Part shown: in pieces, positions 1 to 8,283 of the stretch | How positions within the stretch are numbered: position 1 is the first letter of the stretch | Layout of the letters: each line of letters begins with the position of its first letter | Assembly: GCA_028278645.1 (NCBI GenBank) | Contig: JANQDZ010000001.1 | Span: 1 to 37,137 of the forward strand | From: Longimicrobiales bacterium | Lineage (GTDB): Bacteria; Gemmatimonadota; Gemmatimonadetes; Longimicrobiales; Gaopeijiaceae | DNA length: 37,137 nucleotides | Direction of reading: 5' to 3' | The notes under the pieces: model-generated | The model's database searches: none | What the model saw: the letters and a program-made list of their open reading frames with translations, nothing else | What the model was told of the DNA's origin: nothing | Position numbers and translations under genes: made by a program

Positions 1-1
1 G

Positions 2-313
2 ATCACGTTCCAGATTGTACTCTTCGGAACACTGGTCGAAACCGGAACCGGGCTCATCCACGGGATGAATGAACGTCTTTCCCACGCCTTCAAGGAGAAG
101 CGCATCGAGTTGCCGAAAATGGCGAGGCCTTCGGTGGCGGTGGTCCTTCTGCTTTCGGGGACCCTGTTGGCGGGGGTGGGTCTGGTAGACCTCATCGCCA
201 GGGGGTATGGAACGCTGACGTGGGTCTTCCTCCTGGTCTATGTAGTACCCGTCCTCACGATCGGCGTCAGACGCCTCTTCCTCTCCAAAAAAGAGACGCC
301 TAGGCCTGCCTGA
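2..313 (+). CDS. Membrane protein, C-terminal fragment (5' end outside window)
   Basis: The frame is open from the window edge, so this is the last ~103 codons of a longer gene; the first internal Met is at 65 and is not a convincing start. The visible part contains the stretch LVETGTGLIHGMNERL, then two hydrophobic segments (around VAVVLLLSGTLLAGVGLV and TWVFLLVYVVPVLTIGV) and a short basic tail. This is the pattern of the end of a multi-pass inner-membrane protein. The ETGTGLIH...NER stretch reminds me of the YkvI family of uncharacterised membrane proteins, but I hold that assignment loosely. The stop overlaps the end of the convergent MFS gene by 14 bases. Confidence 0.6.
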   Translation: MTFQIVLFGTLVETGTGLIHGMNERLSHAFKEKRIELPKMARPSVAVVLLLSGTLLAGVGLVDLIARGYGTLTWVFLLVYVVPVLTIGVRRLFLSKKETPRPA

Positions 314-1499
314 TCCGTGATAATCGAATAATTGCGGCGATGCCGAATGCCGGGCCGAGGGCGAGCACCGGGAAAGTCCAACCCCACCCTACTGCGGAGG
401 TGATAAACGGCAGCCCTTGAATCGTGACCATGGTGAGCAGGAACCCCATGGAGGTTTGGAGGGTGAGGGCCGTTCCCACCGCCTCCTGCGGCGCCACCTC
501 GGTCACGAGGGCACTGAATTGGGCCGAGTCCGCCACCACGAAGAACCCCCACACCCAGGTCAGGGGCACGAGGATCCAGAAGCTCCACCCGAAAAAGAAC
601 CCCACCGCCAGGGAACATGCGCCGCTGATACCCATAGCCAGGTTCACCACCCGCTCTCGGCCGAACCGGTCCGCGGCCCAACCCCCCCAGACACACCCGA
701 GTCCTCCCGCCGCGATGGCCCCGAACGATGCCATCTCGACGATGGACGGGTGGGCGGCGCTCCCCCCGGCCTCGGCGGTGGCGCTGGCCAGCAGGAAGGC
801 GGGCACCCAAGTCCACATGGCGTATAGCTCCCACATGTGCCCCAGGTAGCCGAGAGTAGCCAACCGTGTTTCGCGGTGGGCCAGCACTCTGTTGACGAGC
901 CCCCAGGAGAAGGGTGCCCTGGAGAACGGGAACGGCCCTTCTCGGTAAGCGACTACCACCAGGACGCTCCCGATCACCGCGGCGATGGACGCTCCCCCGA
1001 CCACCCAAGAGAGGCCGAGCTCGGGGAGCGCCTTCAACAAATAGGGGGTCGCCTTCCCGATTGTCAGAGCCCCCACGACGGCTCCGATCGCCACCCCTCG
1101 ACGGTTCCGGAACCAGGTGGCGATCATCTTCATGGCCGGTGGGTAAACGCCGGCCAGGAAGAAGCCCGTCAGGAACCGAGCGGGTAGGGCAAGAATGAAC
1201 GAGTCGGTCAGAAGAAGAAGGGCGTTGGCGATTCCGGCCAAGACCGCAGTGGAGGCGAAGAGGAGCCTGGAGGGAAGAATGTCGGCGAGGTTCAAGAGGG
1301 CCACGCAGGCGGTGCCGGCGACGAACCCCAGCTGAACCGCTGTTGTCAACCATCCCAACTTGGAGGCGGTCAGGCCCCAGGTGGCCTGAAGCTCGGGACC
1401 GATGGCGCTGGCCGTGAACCAGACTGACATGGCCAGGAGCTCCGCCAAGGAGAGGACTGCGAGGATCCTCCACTTTCTCCATCCCGGTCCGTCAGCCAT
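300..1499 (-). CDS. MFS transporter
   Basis: A 399-residue protein made almost entirely of hydrophobic helices, the usual length for a 12-helix major facilitator. It opens with a helix around LAELLAMSVWFTASAIG. A loop with the MFS-type motif WGGWAADRFGRERVV lies between the two halves, as expected for the cytoplasmic loop starting the second six-helix bundle. The substrate cannot be read from sequence. It is the last gene of a minus-strand unit and starts 9 bases after the proline dehydrogenase stop, so co-transcription is likely and uptake of an amino acid, peptide or organic acid is a reasonable guess only. The start ATG at 1499 has a weak, distant GAGGA as ribosome site. Its stop overlaps the convergent membrane gene. 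Confidence 0.85.
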   Translation of the reverse strand: MADGPGWRKWRILAVLSLAELLAMSVWFTASAIGPELQATWGLTASKLGWLTTAVQLGFVAGTACVALLNLADILPSRLLFASTAVLAGIANALLLLTDSFILALPARFLTGFFLAGVYPPAMKMIATWFRNRRGVAIGAVVGALTIGKATPYLLKALPELGLSWVVGGASIAAVIGSVLVVVAYREGPFPFSRAPFSWGLVNRVLAHRETRLATLGYLGHMWELYAMWTWVPAFLLASATAEAGGSAAHPSIVEMASFGAIAAGGLGCVWGGWAADRFGRERVVNLAMGISGACSLAVGFFFGWSFWILVPLTWVWGFFVVADSAQFSALVTEVAPQEAVGTALTLQTSMGFLLTMVTIQGLPFITSAVGWGWTFPVLALGPAFGIAAIIRLSRIRQA

Positions 1500-1508
1500 G
1501 GGGCCCGC

Positions 1509-2426
1509 TCATCCTCGAAAGAGGTTCTTGACCACGAACCAGATGTTGGCGGGCCTTTCGGCCAGACGCCTCATATACCAGGGGAACCAGGCTGGGCCGT
1601 AACTGATCAACACCCGGACGGGCTCCCCTTCTTGAGCGAGCCGGACCTGTTCCTCTGGCCTGATCCCGTAGAGCATCTGGATTTCGTATTCGAACTGAGT
1701 ACCTGGATGGTCGTCTATCCAACGGCGGAGCCGGGCCACCAGCCGGGAATCGTGGGTGGCGATGGCGACGGCCCCGTCCGCGGCGAACACTCTCGTAGTC
1801 AAATGAAAAAAGGCCTCGTCCACTTCCTTTCTGGACGAAAAGGCTACTTCCGCCCTTTCAGCGTAGGCACCTTTTACAAACCTGAGTGTCGGTGAGAGGG
1901 GGAGGAGCCGCTCGAGGTCCTCCTCGGTGGACCGGAGATAGGCTTGAAGGCAGAGCCCGACGTATTCGGGCCCCGAACGTTCGACCGCCTGCTCAAAGAG
2001 GCAGAGAGTAGCCTCTCGGTACGACGAATCTTCCATGTCGATCCATACAAAGCTTCCGGCTTCCCTGGCCCGAGAGGCCAGATGGAGGATGCGATCGAGG
2101 GCCAACCTGGCGTCAAAATCCAGCCCGAGTTGGGTCGGTTTGACTGAGATCTGGACGTCGAGATCGGAACCTTCGAGGCGGGCCAACACCTCTTCGTACT
2201 CCTCCACCACCGCATCGACCTCTTCCGGCGATGCTACATTTTCCCCCAGTAGGGTAAGGATCGCATTGATCCCGTCTCTTTTGAGGTTCTCCGCCACCCT
2301 GAGGGCGTCGTTCTTGCCCTCCCCCGGCATGAACCGCCTGGATGCCCGCCTCACGAACCTCCGCCGGGGGAGTGATCTCCCCAGCCAGGGATCCCTGGAA
2401 GCCCAGAGCAGTACGGCTCGGATCAA
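1509..2426 (-). CDS. Proline dehydrogenase (monofunctional)
   Basis: A 305-residue FAD enzyme of the PutA-barrel family. It oxidises proline to delta-1-pyrroline-5-carboxylate and passes electrons to quinone at the inner membrane. Family signatures are visible in order: SVKPTQLGLD near residue 95, the acidic WIDMEDSSYRE strand, FVKGAY, ATHDSRL, YEIQMLYG, and near the end YGPAWFPWYMRRLAERPAN, whose Arg pair binds the substrate carboxylate. The length matches the short one-domain enzymes of Thermus and Deinococcus, not the long PutA fusion. The start is TTG at 2426, overlapping the stop of the upstream VPS10-type gene, with AAGGAGG 9 bases before it. No P5C dehydrogenase gene is in the window. 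Confidence 0.93.
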   Translation of the reverse strand: MIRAVLLWASRDPWLGRSLPRRRFVRRASRRFMPGEGKNDALRVAENLKRDGINAILTLLGENVASPEEVDAVVEEYEEVLARLEGSDLDVQISVKPTQLGLDFDARLALDRILHLASRAREAGSFVWIDMEDSSYREATLCLFEQAVERSGPEYVGLCLQAYLRSTEEDLERLLPLSPTLRFVKGAYAERAEVAFSSRKEVDEAFFHLTTRVFAADGAVAIATHDSRLVARLRRWIDDHPGTQFEYEIQMLYGIRPEEQVRLAQEGEPVRVLISYGPAWFPWYMRRLAERPANIWFVVKNLFRG

Positions 2427-5400
2427 CCCCCGGTCCTCCTTGTCACCGGGCGGATCTCAGGGAGGGCCCCGATCCCGGCGGTCTGGAGTGCCTCTCGGAG
2501 GTCTTCCACCCGCCCCCCCAGGAAAGCGTTAAACCGGGAAACGACGCGGCCGAGTGCCTCGTCCGCTTGAGAAAGGGCGATCCGGTCCGACTCCGTGGGT
2601 GCGTCCCGGGTGGCACCCATGGAATAGAGTTGCCTCGAGCTTCGACTGAGAGACTGAACTCTCCGGCCAACCTCTTCCGCTTCAGAGCGAACGGAGTCCG
2701 CCAGAGCTCGAAGGTCAGAGATTTGTTGGTGGGATCGGTCGCCGAACAGGGTTTCGAGGCCGTTCAGCCCCTCATCGATCGTTCGGAGGCGAGCTTGCAG
2801 GTCTTGGATCGTGGCCAACGCCCCGAACCCGGCCTCGATGGCCTCCCTTTTTGCGATTCGGTCCACCATGGGGATCTCCACGCGGGGGTCGGGGAGGACT
2901 TCAACCTGCGAAGAAGCCTCGGCCGCCCCGACCCGCACAACCACGCCGTACGTGCCCGGGAGCACCTCCAGACCGGTGGGCCCAAAGCGACTCCCGGAAG
3001 CCCGTTCGCCGAAGGGGTTCGACTCCCGGAGGTCCCAGACCACCCGGTTGAGGCCTTCCGCGGCCGGCCCTTCCATGGACCGAAAAACTTCGCCGTTATG
3101 GTCCCGGATCTCGATGGTCGCGGTTCTCTCGGGTGCCCCGCTTCCGACGGCGTAACTGATTATGGCCCCAAACGGACGGGTTTCGCCCTTAAACATGGCG
3201 TCTGCGGCGAAGTGATATCCGTCCACCGCGGACACGCTCCTCAGGTAGGTGGGCGGGGGGTCGAACAGGTGAAGAGGAAGGGCCAGAAGCCCTGGAGTCT
3301 CTGCCAAGGCACGAAGAGGTTTGATGTCGTCAAGGATATAAATGGCGCGCCCATGGGTCCCGATGACCAGGTCATGGTCCCGCGGATGGACCACCAAGGA
3401 GCGAACGGGGGCAGGCGGGAAGCCGTGCCTCCACGGGAACCAGCTCTCGCCCCGGTCCAAGCTCACGTACAGTCCGAACTCGGTGCCCGCGAAGAGGAGG
3501 TTGGGATTAACGGGGTCCTCTTCCAAGGTGTGTACGAACCCCCAGAGGTCCTCTTCTTCCGCGATCCTCCTCCAGCGCCGGCCATACTCCTCGACCCTGA
3601 AAATGAACGGCTCCCAGTTCCCCCTCCTATGGTCCTCGAAGACGACATAGGCCACCCCGGTTTCGTGCTTCGAGGCTTCGATATGAGGGACCCAGGACCC
3701 CTCGGGAACATTTCTGGCCCGTTCGCCGACCTCGGTCCAGTCCCCTCCCGCGGACCGGGTTACATGGACCAGCCCGTCATCGGACCCCACCCATATCACC
3801 TCCGGTTCTACGGGACTCGGGGAAATTGTGAGTATGGTGGTGTGGTTTTCGGCCCCGGTGGCGTCTCGGGTAAGGCCCCCGCTTTGGTCCTGGTTCTGTT
3901 TTTCCGGGTCGTTGGTGGTGAGGTCCCCGCTTATGATCTGCCAACTCTCCCCGCGGTCGGGGGATTTGTGCACGAATTGACTCCCGTAGTAGATGGTCCC
4001 CACATCGAAGGGGTCCGTCGCGATGGCCGCGTTCCAGTTGAAGCGGAGATCCACACCGTCCGGGGCCCAAGGCCGGATTCCCTTTCGCTCTCCAGTCCGA
4101 AGATCGAATCGAACCAGCCCCCCTCCCTGGGACATGGAGTAACCGAGGTTGGGATCAGTGGGATCGATGAGGGTGGCGAAGCCGTCCCCAAAACCCACCT
4201 CTTTCCAGTGGTAATTCCGGATTCCGCCATCTTCCCATAGGTCGGAAGGACCCCGCCAAGACCCGTTGTCTTGCATCCCGCCGTACACGTTGTAGGGAAT
4301 GTCCATATCCACACTGATATGGTAGAACTGACCGACTGGGAGGTTGTCCACTAGGCGCCAGTGATCTCCCCTGTCGCGGGTCACGTAGACCCCTCCATCC
4401 GTCCCCAAGTACATCAGGCGGGAGTCGTATGGATCGATCCACAGCGCATGGAAATCGGAATGTACGTCCCCACTGATGTTGTCGAAGGTCCGCCCCCCGT
4501 CCTCGGACCTCATGATTCTGGAATGGAGGTTAAAAACCCTGAGCTCGTTCTCAGGATCGACGAAGACGTCGGTGTAATAGAACGGTCTGGGGGCCACCCC
4601 ATCGTCGTCGTTTACGGTTCGCCAACTGAGCCCCCCGTCGTCCGACCGAAGAAGGGCGCTCCTCTCCGCCTCGATCAAGGCGTATACCACGTCGGGGTCG
4701 CTCTGGGAGAAGGAGAGACCGATCCGCCCGAGGTCCCCCTGGGGTAGCCCATCTTCAGGCGTGAGTGGAGCCCAGTTGTCTCCCCCATCATGCGTGACAA
4801 ATAGGCCACTCCCGGGCCCGCCCGATTCGAAGAACCACGGCCACCGTCGAAACTCCCACATGCCTGCAAGGAGTTTGTCCGGGTTGGTGGGATCCATGAC
4901 CAAATCGCTGACCCCGGTTCTCTCGTCCACAAAAAGCACTTGATCCCAGGTGGCTCCTCCGTCGGTGGTTCTGTACACGCCCCTCTGATTGCCGTCCGAC
5001 CAAGCCGGGCCCATCACCCCGGCGTAAGCGATATCCGGATCCGACGGATGAAGCACGATCCGATGGACCCTCTCAGATCGTTCCAGCCCCAGGAGGGACC
5101 AGGTGTTGCCACCGTCCATGCTTTTGTAGATGCCGGCGCCCACGCCGGCGCTATTTCGGGGATTCCCCTCCCCCGTACCCACCCAGACGATGTCGGGTCT
5201 GGGTTGAAAAATCGCCACGGCTCCGATCCCCAGAACCGGCTGGTCGTCAAAAAGAGACACCCAGGTTTGACCACCGTTCACCGATTTCCACAACCCTCCG
5301 GTGGCAGCTCCGACATAGATCACGTTCGGGTCCGATGCCACGGCGTCGATTGAAGCAATTCTCCCGCTCATGCCCGCCGGGCCGATGCTCCTGGCTTCTA

Positions 5401-5542
5401 TGGCACTGAGAAGAGCCGGGTCCACTGGCTGGCCAGGAAGGGGATCGGGGGCCCAGAAAGCAGCCAGTACCCAGAGGGTAGTTCCCAATAGAATCGAGGG
5501 AAGGGACCCCTGTCGGGGGGATCGGGGGACGGTCACGGGCAT
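2423..5542 (-). CDS. Secreted VPS10/sortilin-type BNR-repeat (Asp-box) protein
   Basis: A 1039-residue protein with a hydrophobic N-terminal signal-like segment (around residues 15-35) followed by beta-propeller repeats. At least nine Asp-box motifs of form S/T-x-D/N-x-G-x-x-W/F can be read, such as SVNGGQTW, SMDGGNTW, TTDGGATW, THDGGDNW, SDDGGLSW and SLDRGESW. These span roughly residues 90-700, which suggests two propellers. The last 300 residues hold a beta-rich module (LPGTYGVVVRVG) and a predicted helical stretch near the end. Such proteins are usually annotated as glycosyl hydrolase or VPS10-like, but no enzymatic residues are evident and the function is unknown. AGGAG lies 7 bases before ATG 5542. 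It is translationally coupled to proline dehydrogenase by a 4-base TTGA overlap. Confidence 0.88.
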   Translation of the reverse strand: MPVTVPRSPRQGSLPSILLGTTLWVLAAFWAPDPLPGQPVDPALLSAIEARSIGPAGMSGRIASIDAVASDPNVIYVGAATGGLWKSVNGGQTWVSLFDDQPVLGIGAVAIFQPRPDIVWVGTGEGNPRNSAGVGAGIYKSMDGGNTWSLLGLERSERVHRIVLHPSDPDIAYAGVMGPAWSDGNQRGVYRTTDGGATWDQVLFVDERTGVSDLVMDPTNPDKLLAGMWEFRRWPWFFESGGPGSGLFVTHDGGDNWAPLTPEDGLPQGDLGRIGLSFSQSDPDVVYALIEAERSALLRSDDGGLSWRTVNDDDGVAPRPFYYTDVFVDPENELRVFNLHSRIMRSEDGGRTFDNISGDVHSDFHALWIDPYDSRLMYLGTDGGVYVTRDRGDHWRLVDNLPVGQFYHISVDMDIPYNVYGGMQDNGSWRGPSDLWEDGGIRNYHWKEVGFGDGFATLIDPTDPNLGYSMSQGGGLVRFDLRTGERKGIRPWAPDGVDLRFNWNAAIATDPFDVGTIYYGSQFVHKSPDRGESWQIISGDLTTNDPEKQNQDQSGGLTRDATGAENHTTILTISPSPVEPEVIWVGSDDGLVHVTRSAGGDWTEVGERARNVPEGSWVPHIEASKHETGVAYVVFEDHRRGNWEPFIFRVEEYGRRWRRIAEEEDLWGFVHTLEEDPVNPNLLFAGTEFGLYVSLDRGESWFPWRHGFPPAPVRSLVVHPRDHDLVIGTHGRAIYILDDIKPLRALAETPGLLALPLHLFDPPPTYLRSVSAVDGYHFAADAMFKGETRPFGAIISYAVGSGAPERTATIEIRDHNGEVFRSMEGPAAEGLNRVVWDLRESNPFGERASGSRFGPTGLEVLPGTYGVVVRVGAAEASSQVEVLPDPRVEIPMVDRIAKREAIEAGFGALATIQDLQARLRTIDEGLNGLETLFGDRSHQQISDLRALADSVRSEAEEVGRRVQSLSRSSRQLYSMGATRDAPTESDRIALSQADEALGRVVSRFNAFLGGRVEDLREALQTAGIGALPEIRPVTRRTGG

Positions 5543-5590
5543 TCTCGAGCTCCTGGCGTGGGCGTTGCTGGGTGGGTTCGCAACACCCTC

Positions 5591-6520
5591 CTAGTGTTTC
5601 CTCATATGGTCGTCGAAGATCATTCTTGAGATATCCGCGGCAAGGGCGTCCGCTACTTCCGGGCTCTCGAAGCCCCTGGTCAAGATTACAAGGGCATAAG
5701 GGGGTGCGTCGGCCGGCAGCACCACGCCGCAGTCGTGGCTGATCCCGGTGATCCGTCCAGTCTTGTGTGCCACCCGGGTCCCGGGCGGAAGACGCGCGGG
5801 GATCTTTGTCCGGAACTGCTGGCCCGCCATGATCTCGAGCATTTCCTGAGAGGCTTCCGGATTCACGGCTTCACCCCTCCCCAGAGCGGACATGATCACA
5901 CCCAGATCCCGGGCGGTGGTGGTGTTCGACAGGCCGGCGCGGAATGCTGGGCCGTCCTCCACGCCGCGAAGTACCATGATGGAGTCGGCACCCAGTTCCC
6001 GCATTGAGGCCGTGACCCGCTCGGCACCGGCTTCTTCGATGAGGATGTTTGTGGCGAGGTTGGAGGACACGGTGATCATGAGCTCGATGAGGTGGTGATA
6101 GCTAACTTCCTTCCCATCCAACTCATAGAGCGTCGCGTCGCTGTCGTCTCCCGGCTGAAGGCTATAGGGTGATCCGTCGACAATGGACGAAAAAGCCGTT
6201 CTCACAGGGAGACCGTCGTCCAGGGAAAGAAGGCCATCGGCCCGATCCTGGAAAAGCTGGATCATGATGGGAACCTTCATGGTGCTGGCCGCGTGCATCC
6301 TTATGTCCGCAGAAATCAAAAGAGAGTCCGGGCCTCCGAGATCCCTGAAAAACACGGACACTTCTCCACCAGCATCGTCGATCATACGGTTCAGGTGGGT
6401 TTCCAACATTTGGACTTCTGACTCCTCGCTATCGAAGCACCCTGTGGTAGGTGTAGCCACCAGGAGGCAGGAGATGACTGCTGGCAAGCGCCGCCAACCC
6501 CGGCGTTTCGCGGTGCTCAT
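5591..6520 (-). CDS. Class A beta-lactamase-fold serine hydrolase, lipoprotein
   Basis: A 309-residue protein with a signal peptide ending in a lipobox (TPTTGC, Cys28), so probably a periplasm-facing lipoprotein. The fold is that of class A beta-lactamases / penicillin-binding proteins: nucleophile motif S79-T-M-K82, S152-S-N154 in place of the SDN loop, and K253-T-G255 near the end. No clear ExxxN omega-loop motif is visible, so it may be a serine peptidase or esterase rather than an antibiotic-hydrolysing enzyme. AGGAG lies 7 bases before the ATG. It is the first gene of the minus-strand unit and lies 48 bases upstream of the VPS10-type gene. Confidence 0.85.
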   Translation of the reverse strand: MSTAKRRGWRRLPAVISCLLVATPTTGCFDSEESEVQMLETHLNRMIDDAGGEVSVFFRDLGGPDSLLISADIRMHAASTMKVPIMIQLFQDRADGLLSLDDGLPVRTAFSSIVDGSPYSLQPGDDSDATLYELDGKEVSYHHLIELMITVSSNLATNILIEEAGAERVTASMRELGADSIMVLRGVEDGPAFRAGLSNTTTARDLGVIMSALGRGEAVNPEASQEMLEIMAGQQFRTKIPARLPPGTRVAHKTGRITGISHDCGVVLPADAPPYALVILTRGFESPEVADALAADISRMIFDDHMRKH

Positions 6521-6675
6521 GGTCCGACTCCTTTAAGGGATCGATGGGTGACCAAGGACGCCGAGCCAAGTCTATCCTTCCCGAGGAAATCCGGCCATAT
6601 TCGCTCCCGTGAAAAAGGTAGGAGATCCGGGTGAGACGGAGCGATTGTCGCACCCAAAACCCAAGGAGGAACCCG

Positions 6676-8283
6676 ATGTTCCGTGTCGGCCTGACCCCCA
6701 TCCTGTTCCTGGTACTCGCTCTTTTCCCCTGCGTACCACTCTCCGGCCAGGACCTTGAAGATTTGAAAGAAGAGGTTCTGGAAGAGGTGGCCAGTCCCGA
6801 GCTTCGGAAGCTGAGCCAGGAGATGGTCGATATGATCTACTCCTTTTCAGAGCTGGGGTTTCAGGAGGTCTGGACTTCGGACTACGTCACAGGGGTCCTG
6901 GAAAAAGAGGGCTTCTCCGTAGAGCGTGGGTGCGCCGGGATGCCGACGTGCTACATCGGGACCTGGGGCTCGGGAAAGCCGGTGGTTGGGTTCATGGGCG
7001 ACATCGACGGGCTTCCCGAAACATCTCAGAAACCCGGGGTCCCGTGGCAGGAGCCGCTGATCCCGTTGGGGCCGGGGCATGGGGAGGGCCACAACAGTGC
7101 AGCGGCGGTGGACGTCGTAGCAGCCATCGCGACCAAGCGGGTCATGGAGCGGCATGGGCTGGAAGGGACTCTGAAGGTGATCCCGGGCGTGGCCGAAGAG
7201 CTGGTGTCGAGCCGAACCTACATGGTGATGGACGGGATGTTCCAGGACATGGACATCATGCTCTCGACCCACATCAGCAACAATATGACCACCGGGTACG
7301 GGATCAGCGGCTCCGGCCTCGTCTCGACCATGTTCACCTTTAAAGGTCAATCGGCCCATTCAGCGGGATCGCCCTGGTCGGGCAGGAGCGCCCTCGACGC
7401 AGCCGAGTTGATGGACATCGGTTGGAACTTCCGAAGGGAGCATCTGAGGCTCCAACAGCGATCCCACTCCATCATTTCCCACGGTGGGAACCAACCGAAT
7501 GTCGTTCCCTCGGAAGCTACGGTTTGGTACTACTTCCGTGAGCTAGACTACCCCCGAATCAAGGCGCTCCACGAGCTTGGCAAGACCATGGCCGAGGCGG
7601 CCACAATGATGACCGGCACCACCGTGGAGGAGCGACCTCTGGGGTCCGCCTGGCCTTCCAACATGAGCAAGCCTCTGGCCGAGGCCATGTTCGCCAACAT
7701 TCAGACCGTGGGGATGCCGGATTGGAGCGAGGACGACCAGGCCTTTGCCAAAGCCGTCCAGAAGATGATGGGGCGGGATACGGTGGGTCTTCGAACAGAA
7801 CCACAGGACACACTGAGGGAATCGAATCAGGGAATGGGTGGAGGGAGTGACGACATTGCGGAGGTTTCCTGGAACGTACCCACGATCCGCCTACGGTACC
7901 CGGGCAACATCCAGGGAACCATCGGGCACCACTGGTCGGCGGGGATTGCCATGGCTACGCCCATCGCCCACAAAGGGGCCAACCATGGATCCAGGGTCAT
8001 CGCCCTTACCGCCTTGGACGTGATCGTCAGGGATGATTTGGTCGAGGAGGCTTGGACGTACCACAAGGAAGTGACCACCAAGGACTACACCTGGGAATCC
8101 TTGATCCCGGAGGGCACCGAGCCGCCGATCTTCCTAAACGCAGAAAAGATGGAGAGGTATCGTCCGATGTTGGAACCATTGAAGTACGATCCCTCTCGAT
8201 TCGACACCTATCTCGAGCAGCTCGGAATCGTCTATCCGGTACTGGAGAAGCCTGAGGGAACGGGGGTGGGTTCAGGGAAGTGA
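6676..8283 (+). CDS. Secreted M20 amidohydrolase, AbgB (aminobenzoyl-glutamate hydrolase B)-like
   Basis: I start this at ATG 6676, which has AAGGAGG about 8 bases upstream and begins a good signal peptide (FLVLALFPCVPLSGQ); an in-frame ATG at 6631 lacks a ribosome site. The 535-residue product matches M20 metallopeptidases of the AbgB subgroup: GDIDGLPE (first metal Asp), GHGEGHNSAA (metal His), VAEE (catalytic and metal Glu), STHISNN (His), and C-terminal GGGSDDIAEVSW and GHHWSAG. Family members cleave amide bonds of N-acyl or peptidyl amino acids using two zinc ions; the exact substrate here is unknown. The signal peptide puts the reaction outside the cytoplasm, unlike E. coli AbgB. The last codons overlap the next gene by 4 bases (GTGA), so the two are coupled. 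Confidence 0.9.
   Translation: MFRVGLTPILFLVLALFPCVPLSGQDLEDLKEEVLEEVASPELRKLSQEMVDMIYSFSELGFQEVWTSDYVTGVLEKEGFSVERGCAGMPTCYIGTWGSGKPVVGFMGDIDGLPETSQKPGVPWQEPLIPLGPGHGEGHNSAAAVDVVAAIATKRVMERHGLEGTLKVIPGVAEELVSSRTYMVMDGMFQDMDIMLSTHISNNMTTGYGISGSGLVSTMFTFKGQSAHSAGSPWSGRSALDAAELMDIGWNFRREHLRLQQRSHSIISHGGNQPNVVPSEATVWYYFRELDYPRIKALHELGKTMAEAATMMTGTTVEERPLGSAWPSNMSKPLAEAMFANIQTVGMPDWSEDDQAFAKAVQKMMGRDTVGLRTEPQDTLRESNQGMGGGSDDIAEVSWNVPTIRLRYPGNIQGTIGHHWSAGIAMATPIAHKGANHGSRVIALTALDVIVRDDLVEEAWTYHKEVTTKDYTWESLIPEGTEPPIFLNAEKMERYRPMLEPLKYDPSRFDTYLEQLGIVYPVLEKPEGTGVGSGK

Noticed and set aside
238-1482. 414-codon minus-strand frame overlapping the MFS gene
   Set aside because: Same strand but shifted frame; Arg/Pro/Gly-rich nonsense composition against a clean membrane-protein reading in the chosen frame.
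2342-4240. 632-codon plus-strand open frame
   Set aside because: Antisense to the VPS10/BNR gene, whose frame has nine Asp boxes and a good start; the plus frame has no recognisable domain.
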